Counted from the stretch's first letter, positions 28,376-36,428 are shown. The stretch: 64,000 nt of DNA from Allopusillimonas soli (GCF_004153445.1 NZ_SDQC01000008.1:31421-95420), one strand, 5' to 3'. Notes: generated by a model not told the origin, from the letters alone. Made by a program: numbers and translations.

Positions 28376-28700
28376 GCCAATTCTTCATAGCGCTATCTTC
28401 GCTTGCATACCAATCCGCGCCAACTTCTACAAGCATGGCATCCTTGATGTCGCTAAAGTCTCCGGCCACGCCGTCGAACGCGGCTTGCCTGATTTCCCAG
28501 GCCACCAGGTCCGTTTCCATGAAAACACCTATGCCCTTGGAATCCACCCACAAAGGCCAAGCCTTCTTATCCACGGTGTCTTGGATATTTTTCAGCGTTT
28601 TTTGAATGGCTTTGGCATTGTCTTTACCGGCCGATATCAACATCAGGTATCGACGCTTTCCCTCCGACTGCTCTTCGGAATCACCAAATGGATTGTCCAT
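28299..28700 (-). CDS. Hypothetical protein, antisense to the early operon (133 aa)
   Basis: MDNPFGDSEEQSEGKRRYLMLISAGKDNAKAIQ then an alpha/beta-looking body (MLVEVGADWYASEDSAMKNWLKAHV). The composition looks like a real soluble protein. It runs against the rightward genes, suggesting a moron with its own promoter. Not recognised. Confidence 0.5.
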   Translation of the reverse strand: MDNPFGDSEEQSEGKRRYLMLISAGKDNAKAIQKTLKNIQDTVDKKAWPLWVDSKGIGVFMETDLVAWEIRQAAFDGVAGDFSDIKDAMLVEVGADWYASEDSAMKNWLKAHVGAPLVPPLDSRLRRRRGGPK

Positions 28701-28826
28701 AGCACCCTCGACACATCAAATGTAACTGCTGGTTCAGTACAGCATACTCGAACATCACCGCCCAAGAACCCATGGCGCCCCAGGCCGGACGATTCGCGTA
28801 TCCCCATCGGGCCTGGTGACACAGTT

Positions 28827-29033
28827 TCAATGAAGGGCCCTGGTGGAGGCGCTGGCTTGTTCGGGCAATTCCGTTTCACATCGGTAGCACAGCTCACGAA
28901 AGACGGCGGCCACAACCCCGGCGGGGGCGCGGCCCAACACAGAGCGAACGATATCGCGCGCCTGGGCAAGTGTTGCCCGGACCGCCAAAGCCGCCCTGTC
29001 CCCTTCCCCATCAAATTCATTGTTCGTATTCAT
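28827..29033 (-). CDS. Hypothetical small phage protein (68 aa)
   Basis: Start ATG 29033 (MNTNNEFDGEGDRAALAVRATL); a GTG/ATG a few codons upstream is possible. It is helical, with RCETELPEQA at the end. It is divergent from the YdaT-like gene, 34 bp apart. The long frame running on to 29465 is antisense shadow. Confidence 0.45.
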   Translation of the reverse strand: MNTNNEFDGEGDRAALAVRATLAQARDIVRSVLGRAPAGVVAAVFRELCYRCETELPEQASASTRALH

Positions 29034-29067
29034 GGTGCCCATTGTGGGCGGGCTGGGGGCGTGTGTC

Positions 29068-29637
29068 ATGCGTAACGTATCGCAGACCTTAATCGGCATC
29101 CTGCGTGAGGAAATCTCCGAGTATCGGAGGATCCACCGCAAATCCCGCGAAACCATTGCGCAAATGGTAGTCGAGGCCCATGAGCATCTGGGGGCGGACA
29201 TTACTACGGGCATACGGTTTGAGCCCAAGACGGTCGACACGTTCGAGCGGACCAAGGTAAACGCGGATCGGATCTTTCGATGGCTGGACGACGAGACCAA
29301 GGATTCGACCCTATTGCCGGCCAATTGTTTGATTTCGCTGCTTGCCGGCATGCCAGAGGAAGTGCAGCGCCGGATACTGGACCGCGCGCTGCTACCCTTG
29401 GGCTTCGCCGTGAGAGCGCGCGCCCTGCCCCAGCCCTTGGTGCCCTTCTCGGCTGCTGTTGCCACGCAGCTGATGCGCGAACAGAACGACGCCGCGGTTG
29501 CCGCGACGGGCCTGATAGACGGGTTTGACCGCAGCGAACTGGAAAAGGCGCATCAACAGGCGTCCGAGGCAATCGACGCAGGCATGAAGTTCCGGGCCAT
29601 GGTTGAAGCCCATATGGCCGAAGCGGAGGCATCATGA
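29068..29637 (+). CDS. YdaT-family regulator/toxin-like protein
   Basis: 189 residues from ATG 29068 (MRNVSQTLIGILREEISEYRR). The segments RETIAQMVVEAHEHLGADITTGIRFE, NADRIFRWLDDE and LLPANCLISLLAGMPEEVQRRILDRALLPLGFAV match the YdaT family, normally linked to YdaS as here. In E. coli Rac YdaT is toxic and acts as a DNA-binding regulator. In the phage it probably takes the place of CII-like control. Confidence 0.8.
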   Translation: MRNVSQTLIGILREEISEYRRIHRKSRETIAQMVVEAHEHLGADITTGIRFEPKTVDTFERTKVNADRIFRWLDDETKDSTLLPANCLISLLAGMPEEVQRRILDRALLPLGFAVRARALPQPLVPFSAAVATQLMREQNDAAVAATGLIDGFDRSELEKAHQQASEAIDAGMKFRAMVEAHMAEAEAS

Positions 29638-29657
29638 AAGGCCCGCCAAACCCAACG

Positions 29658-30161
29658 TTATGCAAACCAGGCCAGCACCCTCTCCCACACCGAAAGCTTG
29701 AGCTTGTGCTCTGGGAATCCAGCGCTCATTACCGTTGCGTTATACGCCGGCTTTGCGAGAGAGGAAATAGTGTCCGGGCCGGTCGATTGAAGTACACGAA
29801 GCTCGTAATCGAGTTTGTTGAGCGACAATTTTGGCGCCCGTGCGGCCAACTGGCCAAACTTCTGCCTTTGCAGCTCACATCGAATGGACTTCTCCGTTGG
29901 TCGCAACTCACGCTCCACATAGGCAGCAATGGCAATGACCATGCCGATTGCAGCAGCAAAGCTAGGTTTGCCGACCCAAACGGTTGCAAAGGCCGCCGAT
30001 CCACCGATCAAGTTTATGAGCGAAAAGACGCTATCCAACCTCTTGTAGAAACGCGCGTTCATGTCATTGAATCGCACACCGTACTGGGTATCAATAACGG
30101 CTTCCGCGTGATTCCTATCCAGTGCAATAGCTGTGGCTTGTGTGTTGTTCTCTTCCATCAT
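29658..30161 (-). CDS. Hypothetical two-helix membrane protein, antisense
   Basis: 167 residues. A soluble N-terminus is followed by two adjacent transmembrane helices (SVFSLINLIGGSAAFATVWV and AAAIGMVIAIAAYVERE), then a cytosolic helical tail. The layout is like SLATT-type proteins, but no firm family match is claimed. It reads against the early operon, which suggests a moron. Function unknown. Confidence 0.55.
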   Translation of the reverse strand: MMEENNTQATAIALDRNHAEAVIDTQYGVRFNDMNARFYKRLDSVFSLINLIGGSAAFATVWVGKPSFAAAIGMVIAIAAYVERELRPTEKSIRCELQRQKFGQLAARAPKLSLNKLDYELRVLQSTGPDTISSLAKPAYNATVMSAGFPEHKLKLSVWERVLAWFA

Positions 30162-30237
30162 CGACCTGTTTTGCTGGTGGTGGTTGTGGTACCGGACTGC
30201 GCGCAGGAGGTACCTGATTCTTTTGTTCTCGGCTCAT
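30115..30237 (-). CDS. Possible small proline-rich ORF (40 aa)
   Basis: MSREQKNQVPPARSPVPQPP starts at 30237 after AAAGGACC. It overlaps the start of the next minus-strand gene by 47 bp. It is weakly supported and could be spurious. Confidence 0.25.
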   Translation of the reverse strand: MSREQKNQVPPARSPVPQPPPAKQVDDGREQHTSHSYCTG

Positions 30238-30331
30238 GGTCGGTCCTTTGTGGAGAAATGAATAGAGTAAGCGCCTACATTTTGACACAAACGGACTCGA
30301 CCGCCCATTACGCAAAGCGCAGGAGGCTTCC

Positions 30332-30697
30332 GTGAAAGGCCGCCCCACCTCCGCCGCCGAAAAGCGTTTTCACGATCAACTGGCGCGGCATATAGGCTGC
30401 ATTGCCTGCCTGCTGTCCAAGTCTTCCAATCCCGAGGTATCGATCCATCACATTGATGGCCGCACCAAACCCTGGGCGCATTGGCTCGTCTTGCCGCTTT
30501 GCGCCGGCCATCATCAAGAGAACACGGGGCGCCCCGGCTTGATTCCGGTGCACCCCTGGACCAACCGATTCGAGCAGGCATACGGACCGCAGCCATTCCT
30601 GTTGCATGTATGCCTGGACATTCTCGAACGCCGCCACGGCATCATCGTGCCCCAGGCGCGCGCCGCGGCGAACGGCGACTGGAGTAAAGCGGCATGA
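30332..30697 (+). CDS. Ref-family recombination nuclease
   Basis: 121 residues, GTG start with AGGAGG 6 bp upstream. The sequences CIACLLSKSSNPEVSIHHIDG and HWLVLPLCAGHHQ are the HNH-like metal sites of P1 Ref, a RecA-dependent nuclease. It is shorter than P1 Ref, lacking the basic N-terminal extension. It begins a run of coupled genes leading to the replication proteins. It probably assists recombination or replication restart. Confidence 0.82.
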   Translation: MKGRPTSAAEKRFHDQLARHIGCIACLLSKSSNPEVSIHHIDGRTKPWAHWLVLPLCAGHHQENTGRPGLIPVHPWTNRFEQAYGPQPFLLHVCLDILERRHGIIVPQARAAANGDWSKAA

Positions 30698-31041
30698 TGG
30701 CACCTCTAATAAGCTCCCAACGGCACCTTGACCAAAGACTGGTCCGCAAGAAGGCGGCGACATTCCGCACTTTTATCGTCCGGACGCTGGACGTCGAACT
30801 ACGAGGTCGCTGTTATCGCATCCTTCTGGATGGCCACCATAACCTCGCTGCTGCTCGCATGGCTGCTGTGGAGCCCACGTGGCGAGGGCCTGCAGCCAAG
30901 TTCCAGAGAATCATGCGCAAGACACCGCCACCCGTGCTGGCCGCGATGCTCATCAATAACCTGACTGATTCCGATTGGTACTACATCGATACCGGCGAAG
31001 TCGTTACCGAGCTATTGCACCCGGAAAGGATAGCGGAATGA
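30694..31041 (+). CDS. ParB-like hypothetical phage protein (115 aa)
   Basis: The central ELRGRCYRILLDGHHNLAAARMA resembles the 'DGHHxLxAA' turn of ParB/sulfiredoxin-like phage proteins. It overlaps both neighbours by 4 bp. No catalytic role can be assigned. Confidence 0.5.
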   Translation: MMAPLISSQRHLDQRLVRKKAATFRTFIVRTLDVELRGRCYRILLDGHHNLAAARMAAVEPTWRGPAAKFQRIMRKTPPPVLAAMLINNLTDSDWYYIDTGEVVTELLHPERIAE

Positions 31042-31394
31042 GGATATACATTTCCGGCCCCATGACCGGCCTGCAAGACCTCAATTTCCCCACGTTCCGC
31101 AGCAATGCGGCCAAGTTGCGCGGCGCTGGCTACACGGTGGTCAATCCAGCAGAACTGTGCACTGATCCAAACCAGCGTTGGGAAGATTGCTTGCGCAAGG
31201 ACCTCGCCGAGCTTGTTGCTTGCGATGGTGTGGCTATGTTGCCCGGCTGGGAGGCATCCAGAGGTGCGCGACTTGAAAGATACATTGCCCTGGAACTGGG
31301 CATGGTCGTCGGTGACGTCCGGGCTTTCCTCCTGATGCAAGGGCAAAGGCCCCAACCCGCCAGCGAACCCGACCTCGCAGAGGGGGCATTATGA
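31038..31394 (+). CDS. DUF4406 / nucleoside-deoxyribosyltransferase-like
   Basis: 118 residues beginning MRIYISGPMTGLQDLNFPTF, with VVNPAEL, CDGVAMLPGWEASRGARLE and ALELGM. This is the signature of DUF4406 within the nucleoside 2-deoxyribosyltransferase fold. The start at 31038 overlaps the preceding stop. It may act on nucleotides or nucleotide signals; its substrate is not known. Confidence 0.8.
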   Translation: MRIYISGPMTGLQDLNFPTFRSNAAKLRGAGYTVVNPAELCTDPNQRWEDCLRKDLAELVACDGVAMLPGWEASRGARLERYIALELGMVVGDVRAFLLMQGQRPQPASEPDLAEGAL

Positions 31395-32161
31395 ATGTAC
31401 ATACAGCCACTGCCGTGGCCTCGATTAGCAGATACCTGCCTACGAGCAGGCTTGCCATGACTAGCATTGAAATCGCTGGCCTAGTCGAGTCCCGGCACGA
31501 CAGCGTGAAGCGCACCATCGAGCGGTTGGCAAATCAAGGAGTTATTGTCCAGCCACCATTGGTGGATGAACCCGGAACCGACTCGATGGGTCGGTCTCGT
31601 GCCACGCAGGTATATGTTTTCACCGGTGAACACGGCAAGCGCGACAGCATCATAGTGGTGGCGCAGCTGTCGCCGCAGTTTACCGCGCGCCTGGTTGACC
31701 GATGGCAAGAACTGGAGCGTGGTGTCATGCCGGCGGTACCGCAGACATTTGCCGATGCGCTACGCCTGGCTGCCGAGCAGGCCGACCAGATCGAAAGGCA
31801 GCAGCATGCGCTGGCCGAGGCCGCGCCCAAGGTGCAATTCGTCGACCGCTACGCCACCGCTAACGGCACACAAGGGTTTCGCCAGGTATGTAAGCTCCTG
31901 AACGCCAACGAGGCCCAATTTCGCCTGTTCCTGCTGGAGCAGCGCATTGTTTACCGCCTAGATGGAAACCTCACCCCATTCCAGAACCACATTGATGCGG
32001 GCCGATTTCAGGTCAGAACCGGTATAGCGCATGCATCGGATCGTGCTTTCGCGCAAATGCGATTCACGCCAAAGGGTGTGACGTGGATTGCAGGCGAATG
32101 GGGCAAGTATTGCCTCGCGAAGGAGCAGGCGGGCTCAGAATTATCGGAGGGCTCATCATGA
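31391..32161 (+). CDS. Rha/Ant-type phage antirepressor
   Basis: 256 residues. The N-terminal pRha-like domain (MTSIEIAGLVESRHDSVKRTIERLANQGV, about 23-115) includes VYVFTGEHGKRDSIIVVAQLSP. A coiled region about 125-145 is followed by a C-terminal ANT/KilA-C domain (LLNANEAQFRLFLLEQRIVYR, FTPKGVTWIA). Such proteins counter repressors. It lies directly before the O-like gene with an ATGA overlap. Confidence 0.83.
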   Translation: MNVHTATAVASISRYLPTSRLAMTSIEIAGLVESRHDSVKRTIERLANQGVIVQPPLVDEPGTDSMGRSRATQVYVFTGEHGKRDSIIVVAQLSPQFTARLVDRWQELERGVMPAVPQTFADALRLAAEQADQIERQQHALAEAAPKVQFVDRYATANGTQGFRQVCKLLNANEAQFRLFLLEQRIVYRLDGNLTPFQNHIDAGRFQVRTGIAHASDRAFAQMRFTPKGVTWIAGEWGKYCLAKEQAGSELSEGSS

Positions 32162-32967
32162 GTACCGCAATTATGTCGGCATGCTGGCCGATACAGGGCA
32201 TGACGCCAGCCCAGAAGGCTGTCTTGATATCCCTGGCAGATAACGCAAACGATGAAGGTGTTTGCTGGCCATCGGTGGCCAATATATCCATGCGCACTTG
32301 CCTTTCGGAGCGTGCGGTGCAAGCTGCTATCAAGTGGCTGTGCCAATCCGGGTACCTGATTGCCCGAGAGCGTTCGGGTCGTTCGACGGTGTATATGTTG
32401 ACCCCCGCAGGAAATGCACCCCCGCAGCAAATGCGGGGCGCGGCAGATGCACCCCACCCCCGCAGCAAATGCACCCCACCCCCGCAGATGCTGCACCCCA
32501 CCCCCGCAGATGCTGCACCCAGAACCGTAAAGAACCGTCATAGAACCGTAAAGGAACCTTCTCGGCGCAAAAGTGCGCCGACGGATGACGAGTTTGAACT
32601 CGCATGGTCGCTGTATCCGAAACGCGAAGGAGGCGATTCACGATCGGATGCGCTCAAGGCGTGGAGGGCCAGGATCCGCTCTGGCGATGCGACGGCGGAC
32701 GAGATGACCGACGGTGTGCGTCGCTATGCCGCCTTCCTGCGGGCCAAGGGCAAGGTGGGCACGGAGTTTGTGAAGCGTGCCTGCACGTTCTTCGGCCCTG
32801 GCGGGCACTACCGCGAACGCTACGCCATCGCCGAGAGCGATATCACCGGCGGCCATAGGGCCAAGTTCGACCCATCCGCCTACGTCAACCAGCACCGAGA
32901 ACCACAAGGGGGCGCAGACCATGACAACGACCGTACCGTCGACGTCCAAGCAGTGCGTGTGGACTGA
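32158..32967 (+). CDS. Replication initiator, lambda O-like
   Basis: 269 residues from ATG 32158. The N-terminal winged helix (MTPAQKAVLISLADNANDEGVCWPSVANISMRTCLSERAV-type, about 15-80) is the helix-turn-helix of O-like proteins. A Pro-rich linker (about 83-140) is encoded by DNA iterons. The C-terminal part (FELAWSLYPKREGGDSRSDALKAW onward) probably contacts the helicase loader. The P-like gene follows, overlapping by 47 bp. Confidence 0.82.
   Translation: MSTAIMSACWPIQGMTPAQKAVLISLADNANDEGVCWPSVANISMRTCLSERAVQAAIKWLCQSGYLIARERSGRSTVYMLTPAGNAPPQQMRGAADAPHPRSKCTPPPQMLHPTPADAAPRTVKNRHRTVKEPSRRKSAPTDDEFELAWSLYPKREGGDSRSDALKAWRARIRSGDATADEMTDGVRRYAAFLRAKGKVGTEFVKRACTFFGPGGHYRERYAIAESDITGGHRAKFDPSAYVNQHREPQGGADHDNDRTVDVQAVRVD
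32401..32557. repeat. Probable phage replication origin: iterons within the O-like gene
   Basis: Five direct copies of a 17-mer (ACCCCCGCAGCAAATGC or ...GATGCTGC) start at 32401, 32418, 32456, 32478 and 32500. Three or four AGAACCGTAA-type repeats (32521-32557, period 10-11) follow. Lambda's ori has the same location in the linker part of O. Confidence 0.65.
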
Positions 32968-33652
32968 ACCGCGCGCCAAGCTCGATGGCGCCAGCATCAT
33001 CACGCACCTGTACAACCGCCTGGACGGCATGTACCCGAATCGCTGGAGCGCAAGCTTCTCCAGTCCCACGGCGATTGAAGCTTGGAAGGCCGCTTGGGTG
33101 GAAGCATTCCTCGAGGACGGTCTGACACCGCAAGACGTGGCCCAGGGCCTGCGTGCCTGCCGGAAGATATACGACTGGCCACCGTCGTTGACCGAGTTCA
33201 TCAAGGCATGCCGCCCCAACATCGACCCGGAACTGGCGTTTCACGAAGCGATTCGCGGCATGGCGCAACGCCAACGCGGTGAGCGCGGCAACTGGAGCCA
33301 TCCGGCGATTTACCACGCGGCGGTCAGCATCGGCGCTCACGACATGCTACACGGCTCGTACCCGGCAATGAAGGGGCGCTGGAACCGGGTTTTCGCTGAT
33401 GAGCTCGCCAAGGGTCAATGGGAGCCGATCCCAGAGGCACGCGCCGCCCTGCCTGCCCCGCGCAAGACTGAGCAGACGGACAGAGCCGCCCAGCAAGCCG
33501 TCGAGCAGCTCGGAATAGGTGGCATCGGCAAGGGCAATGGGCGCGATCCGCTTTCCTGGGCCCGCGCTGTGGTGGCAAATCCGCGGGGGCGCACCCGTAC
33601 CGTCATCGATATGGCGCGCCGCGCCCTGCACGATGGAGCCGAATATGCATAG
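32921..33652 (+). CDS. Replication protein P-like helicase loader
   Basis: 243 residues from ATG 32921, with AAGGGGG upstream. The segments ITHLYNRLDGMYPNRWSASFSS, GLTPQDVAQGLRACRKIYDWPPSLTEFIKACRP and YPAMKGRWNRVFADEL are typical of phage replication protein P. It recruits host DnaB to the O-bound origin. The frame running back to 32777 overlaps the O gene and is not used. Confidence 0.85.
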   Translation: MTTTVPSTSKQCVWTEPRAKLDGASIITHLYNRLDGMYPNRWSASFSSPTAIEAWKAAWVEAFLEDGLTPQDVAQGLRACRKIYDWPPSLTEFIKACRPNIDPELAFHEAIRGMAQRQRGERGNWSHPAIYHAAVSIGAHDMLHGSYPAMKGRWNRVFADELAKGQWEPIPEARAALPAPRKTEQTDRAAQQAVEQLGIGGIGKGNGRDPLSWARAVVANPRGRTRTVIDMARRALHDGAEYA

Positions 33653-34025
33653 ACGCTTCAAGGGGGCGCAAGCAACTCGACGACTGCAGGCGCTGGGCCG
33701 TCTCAAGTCCGGCGAGATGAACAAGACCGAAACGGCCTACTCGCAGCTACTCCAATCTCGCCAGCATGCCGGCGAGATACTTTGGTATGCGTTCGAAGGC
33801 ATCAAGCTGCGCCTGGCCGACAAAACCTTTCTGACTGTGGACTTTGCCGTCATGGATGCAGATGGCTATCTGCAGATGGTCGATGTAAAGGGGGCGGCAC
33901 ACCTATTTTCTGATGATGCGAAGGTGAAAATGAAAGTGGCTGCCGAGCGCTTCCCATTCGCCTTCAAGATTGTTTACCCCCGCCCAAAACGCGACGGGGG
34001 CGGATGGGAGGAACAGATCATATGA
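33645..34025 (+). CDS. DUF1064-like endonuclease candidate
   Basis: 126 residues from ATG 33645, overlapping the P stop. The phrase KTFLTVDFAVMDADGYLQMVDVKG has the PD-(D/E)xK style of DUF1064 phage proteins (Asp in 'VDF', Asp-x-Lys in 'VDVKG'), followed by KVKMKVAAERFPF. Its place after the replication genes suits a Holliday-junction or repair nuclease. Confidence 0.65.
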   Translation: MHRRFKGAQATRRLQALGRLKSGEMNKTETAYSQLLQSRQHAGEILWYAFEGIKLRLADKTFLTVDFAVMDADGYLQMVDVKGAAHLFSDDAKVKMKVAAERFPFAFKIVYPRPKRDGGGWEEQII

Positions 34026-34423
34026 GAAAGAAAAATGGACTGACGGTGGCAGAAATCCGCGATGAAGAGGCACGTCGGCGGCGCGCCGCACGTGAACGCC
34101 TGCAGCAGTTAAATCTGCTTGCCATTGAAAAGCTGGCGGCGCACGGTGTGAAAAACAATCGAAACTGGGTGCCAAAGACAATCACATCGATTGAGCAGTT
34201 AACAGGCTGCCCCATCAAAAATCAAGGTCAGGCTGAATACCTGCAGGCATTTCTGGCGGGCAAACTAATCAAGGGCGAAGTAGTGCCGCCGCGCACGCGC
34301 CCCGCATGGCGACCGCTGGTGATCTCGGACCAGTTGCGCCGCAATTTCGAGCGGGCCAGCCTGGCGCAGCCACCCATGAAGTCGCCCAACGCCAGCGGAG
34401 CATGCGATGGCGCACCGCATTGA
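34022..34423 (+). CDS. Hypothetical phage protein (133 aa)
   Basis: MRKKNGLTVAEIRDEEARRRRAARERL: basic helical N-terminus, then VPKTITSIEQLTGCPIKNQGQAEYLQAFLAGKL. It is ATGA-coupled to the preceding gene. It may bind nucleic acid; not recognised. Confidence 0.5.
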   Translation: MRKKNGLTVAEIRDEEARRRRAARERLQQLNLLAIEKLAAHGVKNNRNWVPKTITSIEQLTGCPIKNQGQAEYLQAFLAGKLIKGEVVPPRTRPAWRPLVISDQLRRNFERASLAQPPMKSPNASGACDGAPH

Positions 34424-34766
34424 TGCGGACAGTCTGCTTTGGAACTGGGCCAGATATTGCTGGTCCGGCGCCACAGTGGGAAACATGATGCCTTACCTTG
34501 TTGATAAGGTTGCATCGGAGCCTGTCAATATGTACCAGGCTCTCGTCATTGACCGCATGCACCGCACCCTGCCCCACCATGAGGGCATGATCATTACGGC
34601 GGAATATCCACAGCGCAATGTGCGTTTCTTTGATCTGCAGGAGCATGAGCGTATGCAAGCGGCACGGCGCTGGATAGCCCAGATCACCGGCGTGCACCTT
34701 ACAGACAATGAGTACCGGCTTTATCTAGGTTTATTCAAGAATCGAATTGCAGGAACATTGCTTTGA
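34407..34766 (+). CDS. Late-regulator-position protein (Q-like by place only)
   Basis: 119 residues beginning MAHRIDADSLLWNWARYCWSGATVG. There is a predicted helical bundle with DRMHRTLPHHEGMIITAEYP and ARRWIAQITGVHL. Its place at the end of the early operon, before a terminator and the late genes, is where Q-type antiterminators lie. No sequence proof of that function is seen. Confidence 0.5.
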   Translation: MAHRIDADSLLWNWARYCWSGATVGNMMPYLVDKVASEPVNMYQALVIDRMHRTLPHHEGMIITAEYPQRNVRFFDLQEHERMQAARRWIAQITGVHLTDNEYRLYLGLFKNRIAGTLL

Positions 34767-35062
34767 AGTATGCACGCGAAGTCATCGATCTTTTGGCTGC
34801 TTATCCTGACCGTGAATTCCGGATGATTCAGATTGTTCGCTATATTGCGGGCGGCCGACCTAGAAACCCGCTCGAATGGGAGCGCATACGCAAGGGCGTG
34901 CGCCGCGTGATGCTGGATCTGCAGGACTCTGGCCACGTCACGAAGCGCAGCCTGCACGCCAAAACGGGGGGCTTCTCGCTATATAGCTGGAAACCGGGAC
35001 ATTTGGTTGTTGAAAACCGGGACGGAATCCGGGACAATATCGCCAGGGAATTTGCGCCCTGA
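34763..35062 (+). CDS. Winged-helix-like hypothetical protein (99 aa)
   Basis: It starts at TTG, overlapping the previous stop (TTGA). FRMIQIVRYIAGGRPRNPLEWERIRKGVRRVMLDLQDSGHVTK followed by a beta wing (GGFSLYSW) suggests a small winged helix. It could be a late-gene regulator. Confidence 0.5.
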   Translation: MKYAREVIDLLAAYPDREFRMIQIVRYIAGGRPRNPLEWERIRKGVRRVMLDLQDSGHVTKRSLHAKTGGFSLYSWKPGHLVVENRDGIRDNIAREFAP

Positions 35063-35072
35063 GTTTTCGTAA

Positions 35073-35098
35073 GCCTCGCAGCGATGCGGGGCTTTGGT
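35073..35098 (+). terminator. Terminator at end of early rightward operon
   Basis: GCCTCGCA-GCGA-TGCGGGGC (one G-T pair) is followed by TTTGG. It lies 11 bp past the stop of the preceding gene. The T-tract is short, so it may be attenuated. Confidence 0.55.
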
Positions 35099-35167
35099 AT
35101 TTTCTGGATAGCTTGGCGCGAATTTTGCTGACGAATTCGCATTATCGAAGCCGACACATACGGAGCC

Positions 35168-35551
35168 ATGCTAGAGGATCAGGAGCCAATTCTCTCAGAC
35201 AAGATGGAACAGGAATTGCTGGGGCTAGCTGCCGCAGCAGCAGGGATGACTGAGCATCTATCCTGGTCCAACAACATCGCAGAGCCTGCAAGCCCGCATT
35301 TCGGTAGATCGGCTTTGTACGCTACAGGCGCGCAACAAGATTCCTGGAACCCGCTTATCGACGACAGCGACGCATTCAGACTGGCCGTAAAGCTGGATAT
35401 GCGAATTTCGATAGGCTTGGCTTATGTAAGCGCGATCTGCGACTCATTTGAAGCCAGGGAATCGGTCACAGACGATCCCTACGAGGCGACTCGGCGTGCA
35501 ATCGTGCGGGCTGCGGCAGGATGTGCAATGCGAGACGCGATAGATCGATAG
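35168..35551 (+). CDS. DUF2591-like phage protein (127 aa)
   Basis: The middle reads WNPLIDDSDAFRLAVKLDMRI, like the 'NPLTDDGDALRLAVKL' core of DUF2591 (NinX-type) proteins. An acidic N-terminus precedes it and a helical end (YEATRRAIVRAAAGCAMRDAI) follows. Function unknown. It ends just before the tandem structured element. Confidence 0.6.
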   Translation: MLEDQEPILSDKMEQELLGLAAAAAGMTEHLSWSNNIAEPASPHFGRSALYATGAQQDSWNPLIDDSDAFRLAVKLDMRISIGLAYVSAICDSFEARESVTDDPYEATRRAIVRAAAGCAMRDAIDR

Positions 35552-35562
35552 GGCTCGCAATA

Positions 35563-35698
35563 GGTTGTCTCCTCCACCTCGCGGTGGATTTGGGCCTGAG
35601 TCTTAGGATTCAGGCCTCTTTTTTACCGGTTGTCTCCTCCCATCCTGAGTGGGAATTTGGCGGGCCTGTGTCTTCGGACGCGGGCCCGTTCGTTTTGG
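35563..35698 (+). ncRNA. Tandem duplicated two-hairpin RNA element
   Basis: Two related units (35563-35622 and 35628-35698) each begin GGTTGTCTCCTCC. Each has a short stem (TCCACC/GGTGGA; TCCCA/TGGGA) and then a long stem. The first long stem is GGCCTGAGTC-TTAG-GATTCAGGCC followed by TTTTTT; the second is GGGCCTGTGTC-TTCG-GACGCGGGCCC. Sequence changes between the units keep pairing. It may terminate or antiterminate entry into the late genes. Confidence 0.55.
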
Positions 35699-35706
35699 AG
35701 CCTCAT

Positions 35707-35832
35707 ATGCTCATGTTTGTTTTCGGCCTGGTCGTCGGTGTTCTCGTCTGCGAGGCGCTGTGCCAGTGGAATGCGGGATTCAGCCTGCTGCGCGAGACAT
35801 GGTGTGCCATCGTGCGTGTAGTGAGGCATTGA
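35707..35832 (+). CDS. Very small membrane protein (41 aa)
   Basis: MLMFVFGLVVGVLVCEALCQW gives one transmembrane helix, then a short basic tail. GGAG lies 9 bp upstream, at the end of the structured element. Function unknown; it is too short to call a holin. Confidence 0.45.
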   Translation: MLMFVFGLVVGVLVCEALCQWNAGFSLLRETWCAIVRVVRH

Positions 35833-35842
35833 TCGGCAGCAA

Positions 35843-36316
35843 TTATTGCAACTGCTCACTGATACTTGTTACCCCTGGATGATCAAGCAAGTTATCCGTT
35901 GCCCATATAAGGAAGCCATTATGACGGCCACTGAATCGGCCTAGTGCTGATATGGCTGAGTTCGGTATCTTGTACGCGGACCTGATGCTCCAGTCTTCCT
36001 CATACACCACGGCTATCAGGAAATGGAAAGCTTCCTTGTCATGGTCTCGGATGGCTCCCAATTGGCAAGATCGGTTAGTAGCAGTGAGGCGGCGGCTCTT
36101 AATTTGATATTGCAGGCCATCTGCATCGGTTGCGTCATAGCCTTTCATTGAGCTGGTGGCGAGAGTCAGCCCGAGCTTGGACGCCACCAACCATTCCGTA
36201 TAGTCCCCGATGGGATTGTTGCTCGTACGCACAATGCCTCGTTCTCGCAGTTCCCGAAGGATGGATACATATGCCTGCAAGAGGTCGGTCGTCGTTAGCG
36301 AGCTGGGATCAAACAT
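35843..36316 (-). CDS. Moron: possible PD-(D/E)xK nuclease-fold protein
   Basis: 157 residues from ATG 36316 (MFDPSSLTTTDLLQAYVSIL), chosen because GGAG lies 5 bp upstream; an open frame to 36523 is non-coding. The segments NPIGDYTEWLVASKLGLTLATSS, KGYDATDADGLQYQIKSRRL and later beta strands fit a restriction-endonuclease-like core (Glu in 'YTEW', Asp in 'DADG', Gln-x-Lys in 'YQIKSRR'). It is reversed between the lysis-side and packaging genes, so it is a likely accessory or defence gene. Confidence 0.6.
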   Translation of the reverse strand: MFDPSSLTTTDLLQAYVSILRELRERGIVRTSNNPIGDYTEWLVASKLGLTLATSSMKGYDATDADGLQYQIKSRRLTATNRSCQLGAIRDHDKEAFHFLIAVVYEEDWSIRSAYKIPNSAISALGRFSGRHNGFLIWATDNLLDHPGVTSISEQLQ

Positions 36317-36428
36317 CGAGGCTCCGGATGGTAATTCGTGGATAGGCTTCAATCGTATGGGAGTACGTACTGCTGATGTATTGGTGCTTTCACTTGAAGA
36401 AAAGCTCCCGTCGGACTTTGCGCTCTGG

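Noticed and set aside
32401..32557. CRISPR-like array
   Set aside because: Repeat period is 17-38 bp with no unique spacers of constant size, and it lies inside a coding region; iterons are the better reading.
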